A stretch of DNA of 64,000 bases from Paraspadella gotoi (GCA_051294375.1 CM119264.1:21403045-21467044), one strand, 5' to 3'. Counted from the first letter of the stretch, positions 24,007 to 35,693 are shown. Numbers and translations are program-made. Notes: generated by a model not told the origin, from the sequence alone.

Positions 24007-24045
<39 letters not shown>

Positions 24046-25209
24046 ATCTCTCTCTCTTTTTTTGCAATAGCGACGTCCTATGCTTTAAGATTTTTTTAAC
24101 TTGCATCATTTTTCAACTTGATAATTTTTTTCAAACTTGCATTCCGCTCAAACTTTATATCTAGCTTCTTCACTCACTTTCCTACCGGCTCACAAACTTT
24201 CATCTCAATCTATCATGGGTAAAATAAATAAAAAGATTCAAGTTTAAATGGTGACTCATATTTTTTTCATTTTTAAACTCATTCAACTGGTACTTTCCAC
24301 TGAACTTTATATCAAGCTTCGCATTACGTTTTGCTACCCCACAACAAAATTTCAATCAATCTTATCCATCCAATTATGATTAATTGGAGTATTTATTGGG
24401 TTAAAATAAGTAAAAAGATTTTAGTAAATTCGACTTGTTTTTTTCCATTTAACTAATTTCCACTCAACGATTCCATGAAATTTTTATCCACTTATCACAC
24501 ACTTTCCTACCCACACAAAGTTTATTCCAATCCAACCAGCCAATCACGAGTTATTGAGCTTTTGGGCTAAGATGGGACGGGATACGGATTGCTATGACAA
24601 TAATTAATTATTGATTAATTTATTACGGAATTGATAATTAACTGATTATTATTTGCATTGATTAATACATCCTGCGATACATTCAATATAAAAGGAAAAA
24701 GAAGCATAATCATTAGTAAACAGTTTTTTGTTTTTTCCATTTAAACTCATTTCCACTCAACTATTCCATCGAAACTTGATTTCTGTTCAATCACACATTT
24801 CCTACCCACATACAAAATCCAGTCAGCAGCCCACCTCATGAGCAATTGGTGTTCACAATGTGAATATATTTTTTTGTTTTTGTCAATTTAACTGCATTTC
24901 CACTCGGACGATTCCATCGAAATTAATATCCAGTCAATCACACACCTTACCTATCCACAACAAATTTCATTATAAAATCCATCCATCCAATCACGAGTAT
25001 ATGTTTTTGCTAAGGTGGGCGGACGGACGGAGGACGACAACAGACGGACGACGGACATCATTTTTTTTGCATATTTATCATTAATTCGATGTTCTGACAT
25101 GATAAGTGTGTGCCCGGACATTTAGGGGCGGACCGACGGACCGAAAAAGTGAGTTTTAAAAAGTGAGTTATAGAGGTCGGGATCTGCTGATAAAGCAGAT
25201 TCCGACTAA

Positions 25210-27055
25210 AATTGATTGAATGATTATTTTGGGAAAAAATATTTTGAAATGAGAATAATGGATTATGAGTCAGGAAAAAAATTTGCAATTGCTAAAAAAT
25301 CAGCCTCTAGCCTTTCGATTTTTCTAGAGGCTGATTTTTTTATTTTTTGATATTTGATTTCTATGCAAAACCATTAATTCTCATGAGCAGGCGGACAAAA
25401 TTTTTTTCAAACAATTTGGAAAAAATTTCAAACTTTTCTAATTGCTTTGTTTGGGGGAAATAAATAAATAATGTATTATACTGATGAGGTACATTGAAAT
25501 GATATTTTCTAAATGACAAAAAAATTTTCTTCAAGTTTTATTTTTAAATTTAAGTATTGTTACATAGAAATAAGTGAGATACTCCCGCTTTGCCCGAAAT
25601 TTTTTATTTAACAAAGATTTGTACTGCGTAATTTAAAAAAAGTTATTTTTTAAATAACTTTTGAAGAAAGAGGTAGCAAGGGTGGATGGGTATCAAATTA
25701 AAGCCCTAATCATGGGACACCTTTCTAAAAGAGTTTTATTAATTAAATCCATAAATCTTTACACAGCTTTTTTTTATCAGAGTTAAAAGTATAACAGTTT
25801 TTGGCTTTAAAAATTTTAATGAAGCATATAAATTTTTTTTTCTTTTTCTTTGTAATTTGAAAAAGGAAAGACTGAATTACATTTTGTTTATTATTAAATT
25901 TTTTTTATTCCATAAAATGGCTTATATTTTTCAGTTAAAGTAAAAAACAAGCAAAAATTTATGTTGTAGCTTGATAAAATGCATTTTTAAATATTAAAAA
26001 TGATAAATACAAAAATGTTTTCAGCTTGTATAAATAGTCTGGACATCTACCTTCTTGTCTGTAAAAAAAAATCGTCATTTTTTTCATTATCTTTAACTGC
26101 AAACTAAAGCTTGAACACTGCTTGTTTATCATAATAAAGTTGTAAAAAAGCAAAACATCATTGTGTTAAATTGTATTGATAATTTTTTTTTAAATATAGC
26201 AAGGAATTTAATTCTATTATTTATCATCCATTTTAATTAAAAAAAAAATATTTCTCGTAATAGCCCATTGGAAAGGTTCATTGACTGTGCTTATGATAAA
26301 ATTATTTAGATTTCTTTACTGCCCCTATTTCACAAGATATAAAAGGTTAGGTTATCATGTCAATAAGTCCAGATTATCTGTACCTTTCTGCAACCTGCAT
26401 TCTAAATTTTCATTTTTTTCCCTTTCAAATGTATTAAATAAAAAAAAATTATTTGAGAGAACAATCGGTGTGGAGGATGCCATTGGTAAGCCTTAGTTAC
26501 CCCACTTCCGATCGAATTTTAAATGAGGTTTTTTTTCCATCAATTTAAGATAAACTCTAACTATTAGTACTATTATTTTTTTTATTTTTTTCTATTAGAG
26601 TTCTATGAATAAATGGAATAAGTAACTTTTTTAAAAAATTTATACATCTTTCACCCTATATTCAGTCATATCTAAAAACAAAAAAAGATTTTGCATTGAT
26701 ATTTTAGATATCAACATATGAAACTATAACTCTTAAAAAATAAAAAAAATATAAATAATATTGGAACAGTGAATTTTTTTTATGACACGGAACGTTACGG
26801 CCATTTTTATTGTGTCTTATGTCCTTCACTTCCCCCTCCCCCTCCGTCTCGCCCCTCTACCGAGACCGATCATTCTATTCCCCCCCCCGTATTCCTCCCT
26901 TCTAATTTTTTTACTCTGTATCGTCGGCGTCCGGTATTTTCTCGCTCGAGGAAACTGCCTTGTAAACAATAGAAAGGGGGAGGCATCCGAGTGACAACAG
27001 AAAAAATGAAGATTAAAAAGTAAACGCTTCTGTTTTATTATAAAAGTCGGGATTG
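25210..27055. other. AT-rich noncoding DNA
   Basis: Contains a 17 bp-arm hairpin (AAAAAATCAGCCTCTAG and its complement, 25295-25341). No exon convincingly present. 26820-26990 is C-rich but open only in low-complexity frames. Confidence 0.5.
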
Positions 27056-27057
27056 AC

Positions 27058-27059
<2 letters not shown>

Positions 27060-27130
<71 letters not shown>
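27060..27130. repeat. (GA)n microsatellite
   Basis: GA run of about 70 bp. Confidence 0.97.
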
Positions 27131-27133
<3 letters not shown>

Positions 27134-27940
27134 AATTGAATCTCTCATCCCCTTAACGCGCCGTATTCCGTTTGTTTATGTTCCAGTTATCCCGATAATT
27201 TTTTCCCCGACTCGAGAGCTGGCGAAGGAAGACCGTATTTTTAGATGGGCTTCGCTTCGCTTCGTTTCTTTATTAATCCGCGCATCATTTGTTTTTTGTT
27301 TATCGTTTCCATGACAACGTTTAAACTTCATTTCAGCTCATTCAGGCGACGCGAGACAATTGAAACATGAGCGGCACCTTGCGACAAAAACTGCTCGTCA
27401 TAATCAAATTTTCTCAAGGTCTTATCGAGTTATCAAAGTAAAAGTAATAAATTCTGAAAATATAAAAGAATATTTTGACTTCAACTTGTTTATACCAATT
27501 TTTAGACAACTTTGCTCGCCTTCTTTTTTCGTTTTTGTTTATCCGTTTATTTCCAGCCGCATCTTTTTGTCAGCGAGAAATTTGTTGCAGTTTCTGCCAC
27601 TTCTGTTGCCACATTTGGCTGCTTCCAAAGAGCTATTTTTTTATTTTTTAGGTGAAAATACTTGTTGACTTTGACTGTTCTTTTAAATCTAATGGCTAAA
27701 TTTTTAAAATTAGTGTAAAGTATGAATAGAATAACGTTTATACTAATTTTAAAAATTTGTTATTCAGTTCGTTTATTCTTTAAAATTTACAAGATATAAT
27801 TCCATTCCACGATTATTTTTATATATGGTAAATTCCTAATACCGAAAATTTTCTTTTTTTTTTGTCTAAAATTGTTTTTATCATTTTGCCATAAATCCGA
27901 AAATTTAAAAAAAAAAACGTCGCTATTCTCTCGAGCAATT
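27131..27940. other. Noncoding, no feature recognised
   Basis: Mixed AT-rich sequence. A 102-codon plus frame ending near 27668 lacks splice context and codon structure. Confidence 0.4.
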
Positions 27941-27948
27941 TTGTGAAC

Positions 27949-28320
27949 ATGAGATTTTCTCTCGTAGAAATCGTCGTCGTCGTCGTCGTCGTTCCCTTCG
28001 GCACGAGGATTCCCCGCAGTGTAACAAGCGGCGACGGTCGGGGCGACACTGGGGGCGGCAAAGGTGGTAGGGGCACAAAGGGTGGCGAAGGTGGGAAAGG
28101 TGGAAGGAGTGGCGAAGATTATAGGGGAAGAAGAGGTGGCAAAGGCGGAAAAGACCGAAGGTGTGGCGATAGTGGAAGGGGCCGGATTGGTGATAAGGTT
28201 GGCAGAGGCATGATAGGTGGTGAAGATGGTAAATGTGCAAAGGGTGGCGATAATAGCAAAGGGTGGCGACGGTGGAAAGGCGAGAACAGGTGGAAAAGGT
28301 GGCAGAAGCGGAAGTGGTGG
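27949..28320 (+). CDS. Possible glycine-rich secreted protein, N-terminal part
   Basis: The ATG-initiated frame begins MRFSLVEIVVVVVVVPFGTR, a signal-peptide-like start whose valines come from (GTC)n. It continues in Gly/Lys/Arg-rich repeats such as GGKGGRGTKGGEGGKGG. From about 28111 the repeats have an exact 27 bp (9-codon) period without frame loss. The frame then runs into the indel-ridden 54 bp array. It may be a real Gly-rich gene whose repeats expanded, or just the old edge of a satellite. Confidence 0.3.
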
Positions 28321-30975
28321 CCAAAGTTGCAGGGCGAGGAGAGGTGGCTAAGGTGGCAGAGCGCCGAAAGGGTCGCCATAAGCTTGGCAGGCCGAGGAGA
28401 GGGTTGCTAAGGTGCTCAGCAGGCGGAAGGCGTGGCCAAGTTGCAGGGCCGAGGGATAGGTGGCTAAGGTGTCAGAGGCAGGAAGTGGTGGACATATAGG
28501 CCAAAAGTTGCAGGGCGAGGATGAGGTGCCTAAGGGGCAGAGGCGAAGGGTCGCCAAGTTGCAAGGGACGGGCCGAAGAGGTGCGCTAAGGTGTCATAAG
28601 GGGCTGGAAGGGGTGGCCAAAGTTGCCAGGGCAAGAGGAGGTGGTAAAGAGGTGGCCAGAGCGCGAGAAGGGGGTGGCCAAAGTTGCAAAAGGGCGAGCG
28701 AAGGTGCGCTAAGTCGTGGCGAGGTTTGGAAGGGGGTGCGCCAAAAGTTGCAGGGCCGATGGAGAGGTTCGCTAAGGTGTCAGAGGCGAAGGGGTGGCCA
28801 CATATGTTGCAGGGCCGAGGAGAGGCTGCTAAGGGTGTCAGAGCAGAAAGTGGGTGGCCAAAGTTGCAGGGCTGAAGGAGAGGTGGCTAAGGTGTCAGAG
28901 GCCGAAAATGGGGACCAAAGTTGCAGGGCGAGGAGAGGTGGCTAAGGTTGCAGAGGTGGAAGGGGTGGCCAAAGTTGCATGGCGAGGAGAGGTGGCTAGG
29001 TGGCAGAGGCGAAGGGGTGGCCATAAGTTTGCAGGGCGAGCTAGAGGTTGCTAAGGTGTCAGAGGCGGGAATGGGTGCTGGCCCAACAGTATGCACGGAG
29101 CGAAGGAGGACGGATTGTGCTGATAATGGTAGCTAGCAGAAGGCGGATACAGAGGTGGCCAACAGTTTGCAGGGGAGGAGAGGTGGCTAAGGTGGCAGAA
29201 GGCGAAAGGCGGTGAGCCAAAGTTGCAGGGCCGAGGAGAGTCTGGCTAAGGAGCTGGCAGAGGCGGAAGGGGTGGCCAAAGTTGCAGGCGAAGGAAGAGG
29301 TGGCTAAGGTGCAGAGGCGAGAAGTGGTGGCCAGTTGCAGGGCGAGGAGAGGTGGCTAATGGTGGCAGAAGCGCGGAATGGGTTGCCAAAGTTTGCAGGG
29401 CGAGGAGCAGGTTGCCTAAGGTGCAGCAGGCGGAAGAGGTGTGCCAAAGTTGCAGGGCGAGGAAAGAGGTGACTCTAGGTGACCAGAGGCGGAAGGGGTG
29501 GCCAAAGTTGCAAGGGCGAGGAGAAGTTTGGCTTAAAGGTGTCAGAGGCGGCAGAGAGGGTGGCATAATAGCTGGCTAGCAGGCGCAGGAAGAGGTGGCT
29601 TAAGGTGCGCAGAGGCGAGAAGCAGGCAGGTGGCCAAAGTTGCGGGAGGGAGAGGTTGCTAAAAGGTGCAGCAGGCGGAAGAGGGCGCCCAAAGTTGCAG
29701 TGAGGAGAGGTGGCTAAGGCTGAGCCAGATAGGCTCGCGAAGGGTGGCCAAAGGTTGGCTGGCGCAGGAGACAGGTTGCTAACGGTGCAGAGGCGAAAGG
29801 GTGGCTCAAAGTTGCAACGGGCGAGGAGAGGGTGGCTAAGGTGCAGAGGCGGAAGCGGGTGTGCCAAAAGTTTGATCTCCAACGGCGCAGGAGAGGTTGG
29901 CTAATGGTGAGCGAGGACTGGAAGAGGGCGGCCAATAGTTGGCCAGGGCGAGGAGAGAGTCGCTACTGGCTAAAGCTGACGAGTGCCGGAAGGCGGTGGC
30001 TTCAACTTTTGTCTAGGCGAGGAGACGTGTGGCAACGGTGGCAGAGGCGGAAGGGTGCCAAGTTTGCAGGGCGATAGGAGAGGTGGCCTAAGGTTGGCCA
30101 GAGGCGGAAGGTGCGTGGCCAAGTTGCATCAGGGCGAGGAAGAGGTGGCAAGGTGGCAGAGCGCGAAAGGGGTGGCCAACGTTGCAGGGCCGATGCGGCA
30201 GAGTGGCCATAACGGCTGGCAGCAGGCGAAAGGGGTGCGGCCAAAGTTGCCAGGCGAGGAGATCGGTGGCTAAAAATGGTGCGCAGAGGCGACAAGGGAT
30301 GTGGCCAAAGTTGCAGGGCGAGGAGAAGGGTGGCTAAGGGGCCAGCATGGCGAAAGGGGTGACGCCAAAGGCTTGCAGCCGGCCGAGGAGAGTTTCTCTA
30401 ACGGGTGTCAGAGGCGGAAGAGGTGGCCAAAGTTGCAGCAGGAGACGGTGGCCTAAGGCTGACAGAGGCGCTGAAGCGGTTGGCCAAAGTTGCAGGGCAA
30501 GGAGAGGTTGCTAACAGGTGGCAGAGCGCGAAAGGGGGTGGGCCACAAGCTCTGCAGGGCTGAGCGAGACGGTGGCTAAGTGGCCAGAGGCGAAAGCGGC
30601 GTGGCCAAAAGTTGCAGGCGCGGAGGCAGCAGGTGGCATAAGGATGGCAGAGGCGAAAGGGCGCGTGCGCCAAAGCTTTGCAAGGGCGACAGGAGAGGTT
30701 GCTAAGCGTGTCAGAGGCCGGAAGGGGTTCGGCCAAAGTTGCCAGGGCGGGATGAGGTGGGCCTAAGGTTGTCAGAGGCGCGATAGTGGTTGCGCCAAAG
30801 TTGACAGGGCGAGGAGAGGTGGCTAATGGTGGCACGAGGCGCAAACGGTGAGGTGACCAAGTTGCAGCGGCTGAGGAGAGGCTGGGCTAAAGCGCAGAGC
30901 GTGGAAGGGTGGCCAAAAGTTGCCAGGGCGAGCGAGAGGCTGGCCTAATGGTGCAGAGGCGAAAGTGGTGGCTCG
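28018..30975. repeat. 27/54 bp minisatellite array, about 3 kb
   Basis: The core unit is two related 27-mers: GTGGCCAAAGTTGCAGGGCG AGGAGAG and GTGGCTAAGGTGGCAGAGGC GGAAGGG. At the left edge, 27-mers are single, diverged and spaced exactly. The core has dozens of one-base insertions and deletions. In frame, 54 bp equals 18 codons, but no frame stays open across the core. Confidence 0.95.
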
Positions 30976-31099
30976 GCGCCGCGATGGGCGTATTCCCGGT
31001 GAAAGAGGCGGAGGAGCGGTTCCAACTTGAATCGATTCGACTGGAAAAAAGAATCGGTGAGTCTTTTGTCTTGGTGAGACCCATTTTTTCTTGATGGGG

Positions 31100-31100
<1 letters not shown>

Positions 31101-31161
<61 letters not shown>
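31101..31161. repeat. (CT)n microsatellite
   Basis: CT run followed within 40 bp by a pyrimidine-rich CTTCTCATCAG acceptor-like site. Confidence 0.95.
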
Positions 31162-31163
<2 letters not shown>

Positions 31164-31363
31164 TATATCCCGTCTCCTTTTTCTTTTTTCTTCTCATCAG
31201 TCTTTTGTCTCCTTTTCTCATTGTGATTTGGATCATTCATGTCTCGAAAAAAAAAGACCATTTTTATCACATCGATCTGAAAATTTATTTTAGACGACTC
31301 TGACGTTCACAGTCAATATTCGAATAACTTCATCTTTTTTTTTGATTCGTCCAATATTTTCAG

Positions 31364-31485
31364 TCGCGTGAAAACTCGAACATGCAGATTGTCCGAAAGT
31401 TTGTCCCCCTTTCGATCCCAATCGCTCGTCGTCGGCCAAAAGATTTCCAGTCGTTCACACACCGTGGGAAACAGTTGAACCAAGG
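31364..31485 (+). CDS. Candidate internal exon, unidentified
   Basis: Bounded by TTTTCAG and a perfect GTGAGT donor; 122 nt, open in the frame SRENSNMQIVRKFVPLSIPI then ARRRPKDFQSFTHRGKQLNQ. It could be an upstream exon of the Cys-rich cluster, but the phase (two bases left over) does not join directly to the next exon candidate, so an exon is missing or the link is wrong. Confidence 0.4.
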
Positions 31486-31880
31486 GTGAGTTAGAAAAGG
31501 AAAGGCTAAAATCTACATGGAAGACCCTAAGAGCAAAAATTTATAAAAATATATTTTCCGTTAGTTAATTTTATTATTATTTTCAAGCAGATTAATCCGT
31601 TTTCTAACTTGAGAATAATGAGGGAAAATCCAAATTACAAAAAAAACGAGCGAAAAGAAAAATAAACGCTGAAGAAAGAAAGAGAAAAAAAGAAGCTGAA
31701 TTCTCGTCACAACTCCGTTTTTCTCTCCTTTCTTTTTTCTCTCGATTTTTTTTCACGTTCCTCCCTTCTCCATTACCTTGGTTAATTTTCCTTTTCCTCC
31801 CTTCCTCTTCGAAACGCCATCGTCGCATCGTCTTATCCTCTCCCTGCCTTTCATCCCTTCTTGTCCTCTTTACCCCTCAG

Positions 31881-32877
31881 ACAAAAAGTGTCTTTCCACT
31901 GTCCCCTTCAATGTCCCGGCGGCGAGCGGGCCCTTCGTTTTTCGCGGCGACGAGTGTCGAACTAATTACGAGTGCAAAGCGGAAGGCGTGATTTCCGAAT
32001 ATATTTTGCATAACTCTTCATCTACTGAGTGAAAACTTTTTTCTATAATTTTTATAGCATTTAAAAGTTTTTTTAATTTTAAAATATTTTTTTAACATTA
32101 ATTTTATACTCACATTTCCCCTTGTTTCACTCGGGACAAAAATAAATATTTTTTCATCCATTTTTCTGACACTTTTAATTTTTGAAAATAACTTTATATA
32201 TATTTTTAGTGCTGAAATAATTTTTATAATTTCGCTTTTCCAATTTTAATGAGAAACTCTGTAAAAGTCACTCCTTTTTTTTTCTCATTCAGTTTTCCCC
32301 GTCTTTTCCGCCCTCTCCCCCCACACACGCAAAAACAGTTCTTGTCGAAAGTGCGAGACGGAAATCCGCGTTTCCCCATTCAAAGGCGGCGCCAACTGTA
32401 CTTCGGCCTACAAATGCGAGAAGGAACGAGAGATACAGTTGAGTCCGGTTATAAATCTTTTGCTTTGCGTCTCTATTTTTTTTTCTATCGGGAAAGGAAG
32501 ACTAAATATTTTTTTATTATTAAATATGTACATTTAATAACAGGTACAGTTTTAATTTAAAAAGATATAACGACAGATGACAGTACATGGAATTATTTTA
32601 GTCATTTAATACAATCTAAATTTTGATGGTTTCAAGTCACCCACTGGAAATTTTTATCAATTAATTTAACTTTTCTACTCATTCCATTTCATTCATTCTT
32701 ATCCATTTTTAACCGCAACGCCCCCCCCGCCCCCTAGAATTTTTTACTTCTCAGTCGATCTGTCCTGCGGGCAACATTCATTGAAAGATCGGACAGAGAT
32801 GTACGCCCGAACCGAGGAGCGCGGACTAAAAGTTTGCGGCTTCGAAAGAGGTCTTCGAATGCACTGCAATGTCGTGT
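31881..32877 (+). CDS. Cysteine-rich exon cluster (three exons), putative secreted protein
   Basis: Exon 1, after CCCCTCAG (31881 to about 31987 or 32030): KKCLSTVPFNVPAASGPFVF then RGDECRTNYECKAEG. Exon 2, after AAACAG (32339 to about 32445): SCRKCETEIRVSPFKGG then ANCTSAYKCEKERE. Exon 3, after TTCTCAG (32755 to about 32877): DLSCGQHSLKDRTEMYART then GLKVCGFERGLRMHCNVV. Exons 1 and 2 share 'PF..G..C.(1-2)T..Y.C..E', so they look like duplicated half-domains. PF-x-F-x-G slightly recalls fibronectin type II, but the Trp-Cys part is absent. Exon phases 1-2 and 3-4 can be joined, with non-ideal donors. Family unknown. Confidence 0.45.
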
Positions 32878-32906
32878 GTCTATTATGAAAAAAGTGTTTA
32901 TGTCAA

Positions 32907-33105
32907 CCAGGTATACTGGGAGTGAATAAACGAGACTGTGAGAGAGTCTTGATTGAAAGCTTGCAGGGACTTGCTATGTCATTATCTTGTAAGAGTGATG
33001 GAGGCCTTAAACCACCAAAGCCTGTCCAAAGTAAGGGGCAGGATAGCTTATTTATTAAATGAATGGATAATTTTTATATTGGTTGTACCAATTTCATATG
33101 AATAT
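32907..33105 (+). repeat. Dispersed repeat family E, copy 1, with a 51-codon frame
   Basis: CCAGGTATACTGGGAGTGAA onward is shared with 50015-50205. The common frame (LGVNKRDCERVLIESLQG, CKSDGGLKPPKPVQS, QDSLFIK, stop) is kept in both copies with nine substitutions and no indel over 156 bp. Lies inside the intron before the last Cys-rich exons. Probably the 3' end of a transposon protein; family unknown. Confidence 0.6.
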
Positions 33106-33159
33106 GGATTGTTATGTTCTTTGTTGTCTTTCTTTGATTTTGTTTGTCTTTTCGTTCAG

Positions 33160-33192
33160 TCCAATGGAACCGAGGAACTACAAAGGCTTCAC
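33160..33192 (+). CDS. Candidate 33 nt micro-exon
   Basis: A strong TTTTCGTTCAG acceptor and a GTGAGG donor enclose 33 nt, so inclusion would not change frame. It lies between exon 3 and the last exon of the Cys-rich cluster. Confidence 0.3.
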
Positions 33193-33435
33193 GTGAGGTT
33201 GAGTCCGAATGCGAATCGTAGTTAGTTTAAAGAAGATTATAACTTAACATCATGGAAATAAGGACTCCAACTTGACAACAACGAAGAGAAAGATGCGATC
33301 AGAATCAATTCAACGGGCGGACAGGAGAAAACGTCGAGGACTCCGACGACGACGACGATGACGACGACGATGACGATGACGGAATAATCAATTGACCATC
33401 TATTGTTTTTTTTTTTTCTTTTCTTTTTTTTTCAG

Positions 33436-33623
33436 GTTATTATCCTTGCGAGGGTCAGGGCGTGAAGGACGCCCGCGGCTGTGAACTCTGTGACCCTCAC
33501 TGCTGCTGTCGATGTCCGGTGCGAACGGAAATTCGATGCAGAAAATGCGAGAAGAAAATCGAGAGGAAAGCGCGGGGCGGCGCCAGACGGGAGAGACGGT
33601 ACACGGGGTCAGGCAATGGTTGA
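33436..33623 (+). CDS. Terminal exon of the cysteine-rich gene
   Basis: A long T-rich tract plus TTCAG (to 33435) starts an exon with two bases, then 61 codons and TGA at 33621-33623. It reads YYPCEGQGVKDARGCELCD, PHCCCRCPVRTEIRCRKC, then a basic tail (EKKIERKARGGARRERRY). Ten cysteines in 37 residues, with CELCDPHCCCRC spacing, indicate a disulfide-rich module or a metal-binding knuckle. Phase fits exon 3 if that exon ends at 32877. RTEIRCRKCEKK echoes RKCETEIR of exon 2. No named family. Confidence 0.5.
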
Positions 33624-33991
33624 GGACGTATTGTCTGATTGACATTAAGGAAAGTAATGTAAGAACCGTCCGAAAAAGCGAGTGAATAATCAAAATTAAA
33701 AAAGTAAAATAGTTTTCTTTATTATTACTTAAGTACACCAAACGCTTTTCTATAAATATTTTTAAAAAATCAATTGAATAACGACCGCTTAAATAAATTG
33801 TTTTTCTAATGGCTAAAAATAGGTAATTTCATAATTGATAATATTCATCATTGACAATTTCATAATTGATTAACCTCGATATATCTCCTCTGAAAACTAA
33901 TCAACAGAATACAATTTTTAATGGTTTATTGTAGTAAGACTAACTTAGGTAGTTTTTTCTTTCGATTCTTTTATTCCTTGTGATATATCAG

Positions 33992-34248
33992 CTCTTATCT
34001 CTACCACACAAATTTTGACTATTTTAATGCGATCACAAAAACGGTCCCTAACCCTGCCGCCAATGGCGCCACAGACACCGTTGTTACGGCTGCCACTGAC
34101 GCTGCCACCGACGATACCGCAAACGCCACCCACGCAGCAAAACCGCCATCGACGCCGCCATCTATGGCACTACCACTCGCTGCCACCATCTATGGCACTA
34201 CAACTCGCTGCCGCCATCTATGGCACTACCACTCGCTGCCACCGTCTT
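33992..34248 (+). CDS. Candidate terminal exon, Ala/Thr-rich
   Basis: Acceptor TTGTGATATATCAG ends at 33991. The frame reads SYLYHTNFDYFNAITKTVPN, PAANGATDTVVTAATDAATD, DTANATHAAKPPSTPPS and on to a TAA near 34248. The first 60 codons show strong codon structure. The last 30 come from a 30 bp tandem repeat (CCATCTATGGCACTACCACT type, three units, 34157-34245). Mucin-like Thr/Ala composition. Family unknown. Confidence 0.4.
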
Positions 34249-34299
34249 AAAACGTCTAGCGCGATAAAACGTTTTTGCCGCGAAAAAAAAGGAAAATAA

Positions 34300-35280
34300 A
34301 ATAGAAATAAAAAATGAGAAAAAAAAGAGGACACGAAGCCAAAGAAATATGCGGCTTCACGGGGTTGACTCTGTTGACGGGGGTGAGGCTGCGTCTCGGG
34401 GTGAGAAAAAACTGAGGATTTAAAGTAGGGGTCGGAGCACCGCTTGATTCCAGCGGGGATGTAAATTTTAGACGTAACTAACATTTTATAAAATAATTAC
34501 CATAACAATTGAACGAAATATGCTCACAATTCTTTGCGCATAATTTAAAACGATTAAATTAATATGATTTTTTCCTTCTCTTTATTTCTTTGTTATTTCC
34601 CTTGCGGATCTTTCTGAAAACAAAAGGCTCTTAAATTGTTTTGTTGAAAAAAAGTTTTAAATTTTACTTGAACATTTAGATTTTATATATAGAAGTATTA
34701 CAGTAGCTAACATCTAGGAAAAGATTGTAAACAAAGCCTTCATCTTATATTCGTCATGCATTATACCTCTTGGAGATATAAAATTTGGTGCGACTTTGTT
34801 TTTGATCCATGTTAAATTATATAAAGCCTGTTCATCCTATGGCCGACGCATGGAACGCACGACCCTTGAGTCAGAAAATAATAAACATTTTCTACAGTGC
34901 AAAATTTGGTTCCTGAAGGCTTATTCGTTTCCTAAATTTGATTCTTCATGAATAATTATGGTTATAAAGGGGCACTTTTAATTGTAAACGTAAAGTTTTA
35001 TTATCCGAAAATAATAACGAGCAACATTGGCAAAAATTACATTGTTTAAATATCTCGCGATCGGACCTGATCGAAAGCAATGGTAATTTTTACCCTTACG
35101 CTTGATCCGGTTGTTTGTTTAAACGTACAAAAATGCAAATAAACGAATTAATAATTACAATCAACCATTATGAAATATATCTCAAACGAAAGGTACAATT
35201 TTGTAGATTCTAGAAATACAATGATATTAATTGTACATAAAAGACTTTACAAGTGACGGCGAAAAACATATCAATTTACA
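34300..35280. other. Mostly AT-rich noncoding DNA
   Basis: A short exon-like piece (MRLHGVDSVDGGEAASR, 34349 to about 34402) ends at a GTGAGA donor candidate. The rest shows nothing I can name. Confidence 0.35.
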
Positions 35281-35286
35281 AGGAAT

Positions 35287-35450
35287 TCAATATCTTTGAG
35301 TCTGTGCTATTTCCTTGCGTTTCTTGATTCGTCTGTTTTCACCGGCTCGGCCATGAGCGCTGAGGCGGACTTTTATTACCCTTGTCGCTGATCCGCTTGA
35401 GACAGCGTCTTCAGTTAAAAGAAACCTTATGCCATTGAATTGAAAAACGG
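35287..35450 (-). CDS. Terminal exon of an unidentified minus-strand gene
   Basis: On the minus strand, CCATTTCTAG (35460-35451) is the acceptor. The 164 nt exon reads VFQFNGIRFLLTEDAVSSG, SATRVIKVRLSAHGRAGENR and RIKKRKEIAQTQRY, then TGA. Codon structure is strong and there is no repeat content. A beta-rich core followed by a very basic tail. The phase (two bases first) fits the upstream exon at 35806-35694. Confidence 0.5.
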
Positions 35451-35693
35451 CTAGAAATGGTCAAATAAGGTCACGTGAAAAGACTGACTATTTGCTAACA
35501 ATATTATATTATCTGTTTTGTTTAGATTTTTTTAAAATCTTTTCGTAGTATCTTTCTAAATCTCGAAGCATAAAGAAACCGTCGAAAAATGTAGAATAAA
35601 TTGTGTATTATTGGTCTTTTCCTCGATCAATGGCAAATCAATGAAATTATTAATAAATATTTGTAATAAATCCTTTGAATCTGTAAAAACTAC

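Larger units (their letters stand above)
22564..25209 (+). mobile_element. Family A element, copy 2 (long, composite)
   Basis: Opens GTCGGATCTGC (22564-22574) and closes with the hairpin at 25176-25206 followed by CTAA, as in copy 1. It is more than three times longer. The roughly 120 bp CCATTTAAACTC/GATTCCATCGAAA module recurs several times (about 24120-24590 and 24720-25010). A second composite repeat (CT-rich module plus TCATCGCATCAA minisatellite, 23.0-24.0 kb) lies inside. The 3' GGAC minisatellite is short. Confidence 0.6.

Noticed and set aside
25295-25341. Rho-independent terminator
   Set aside because: Hairpin plus T run, but the DNA is eukaryotic and no gene ends there.
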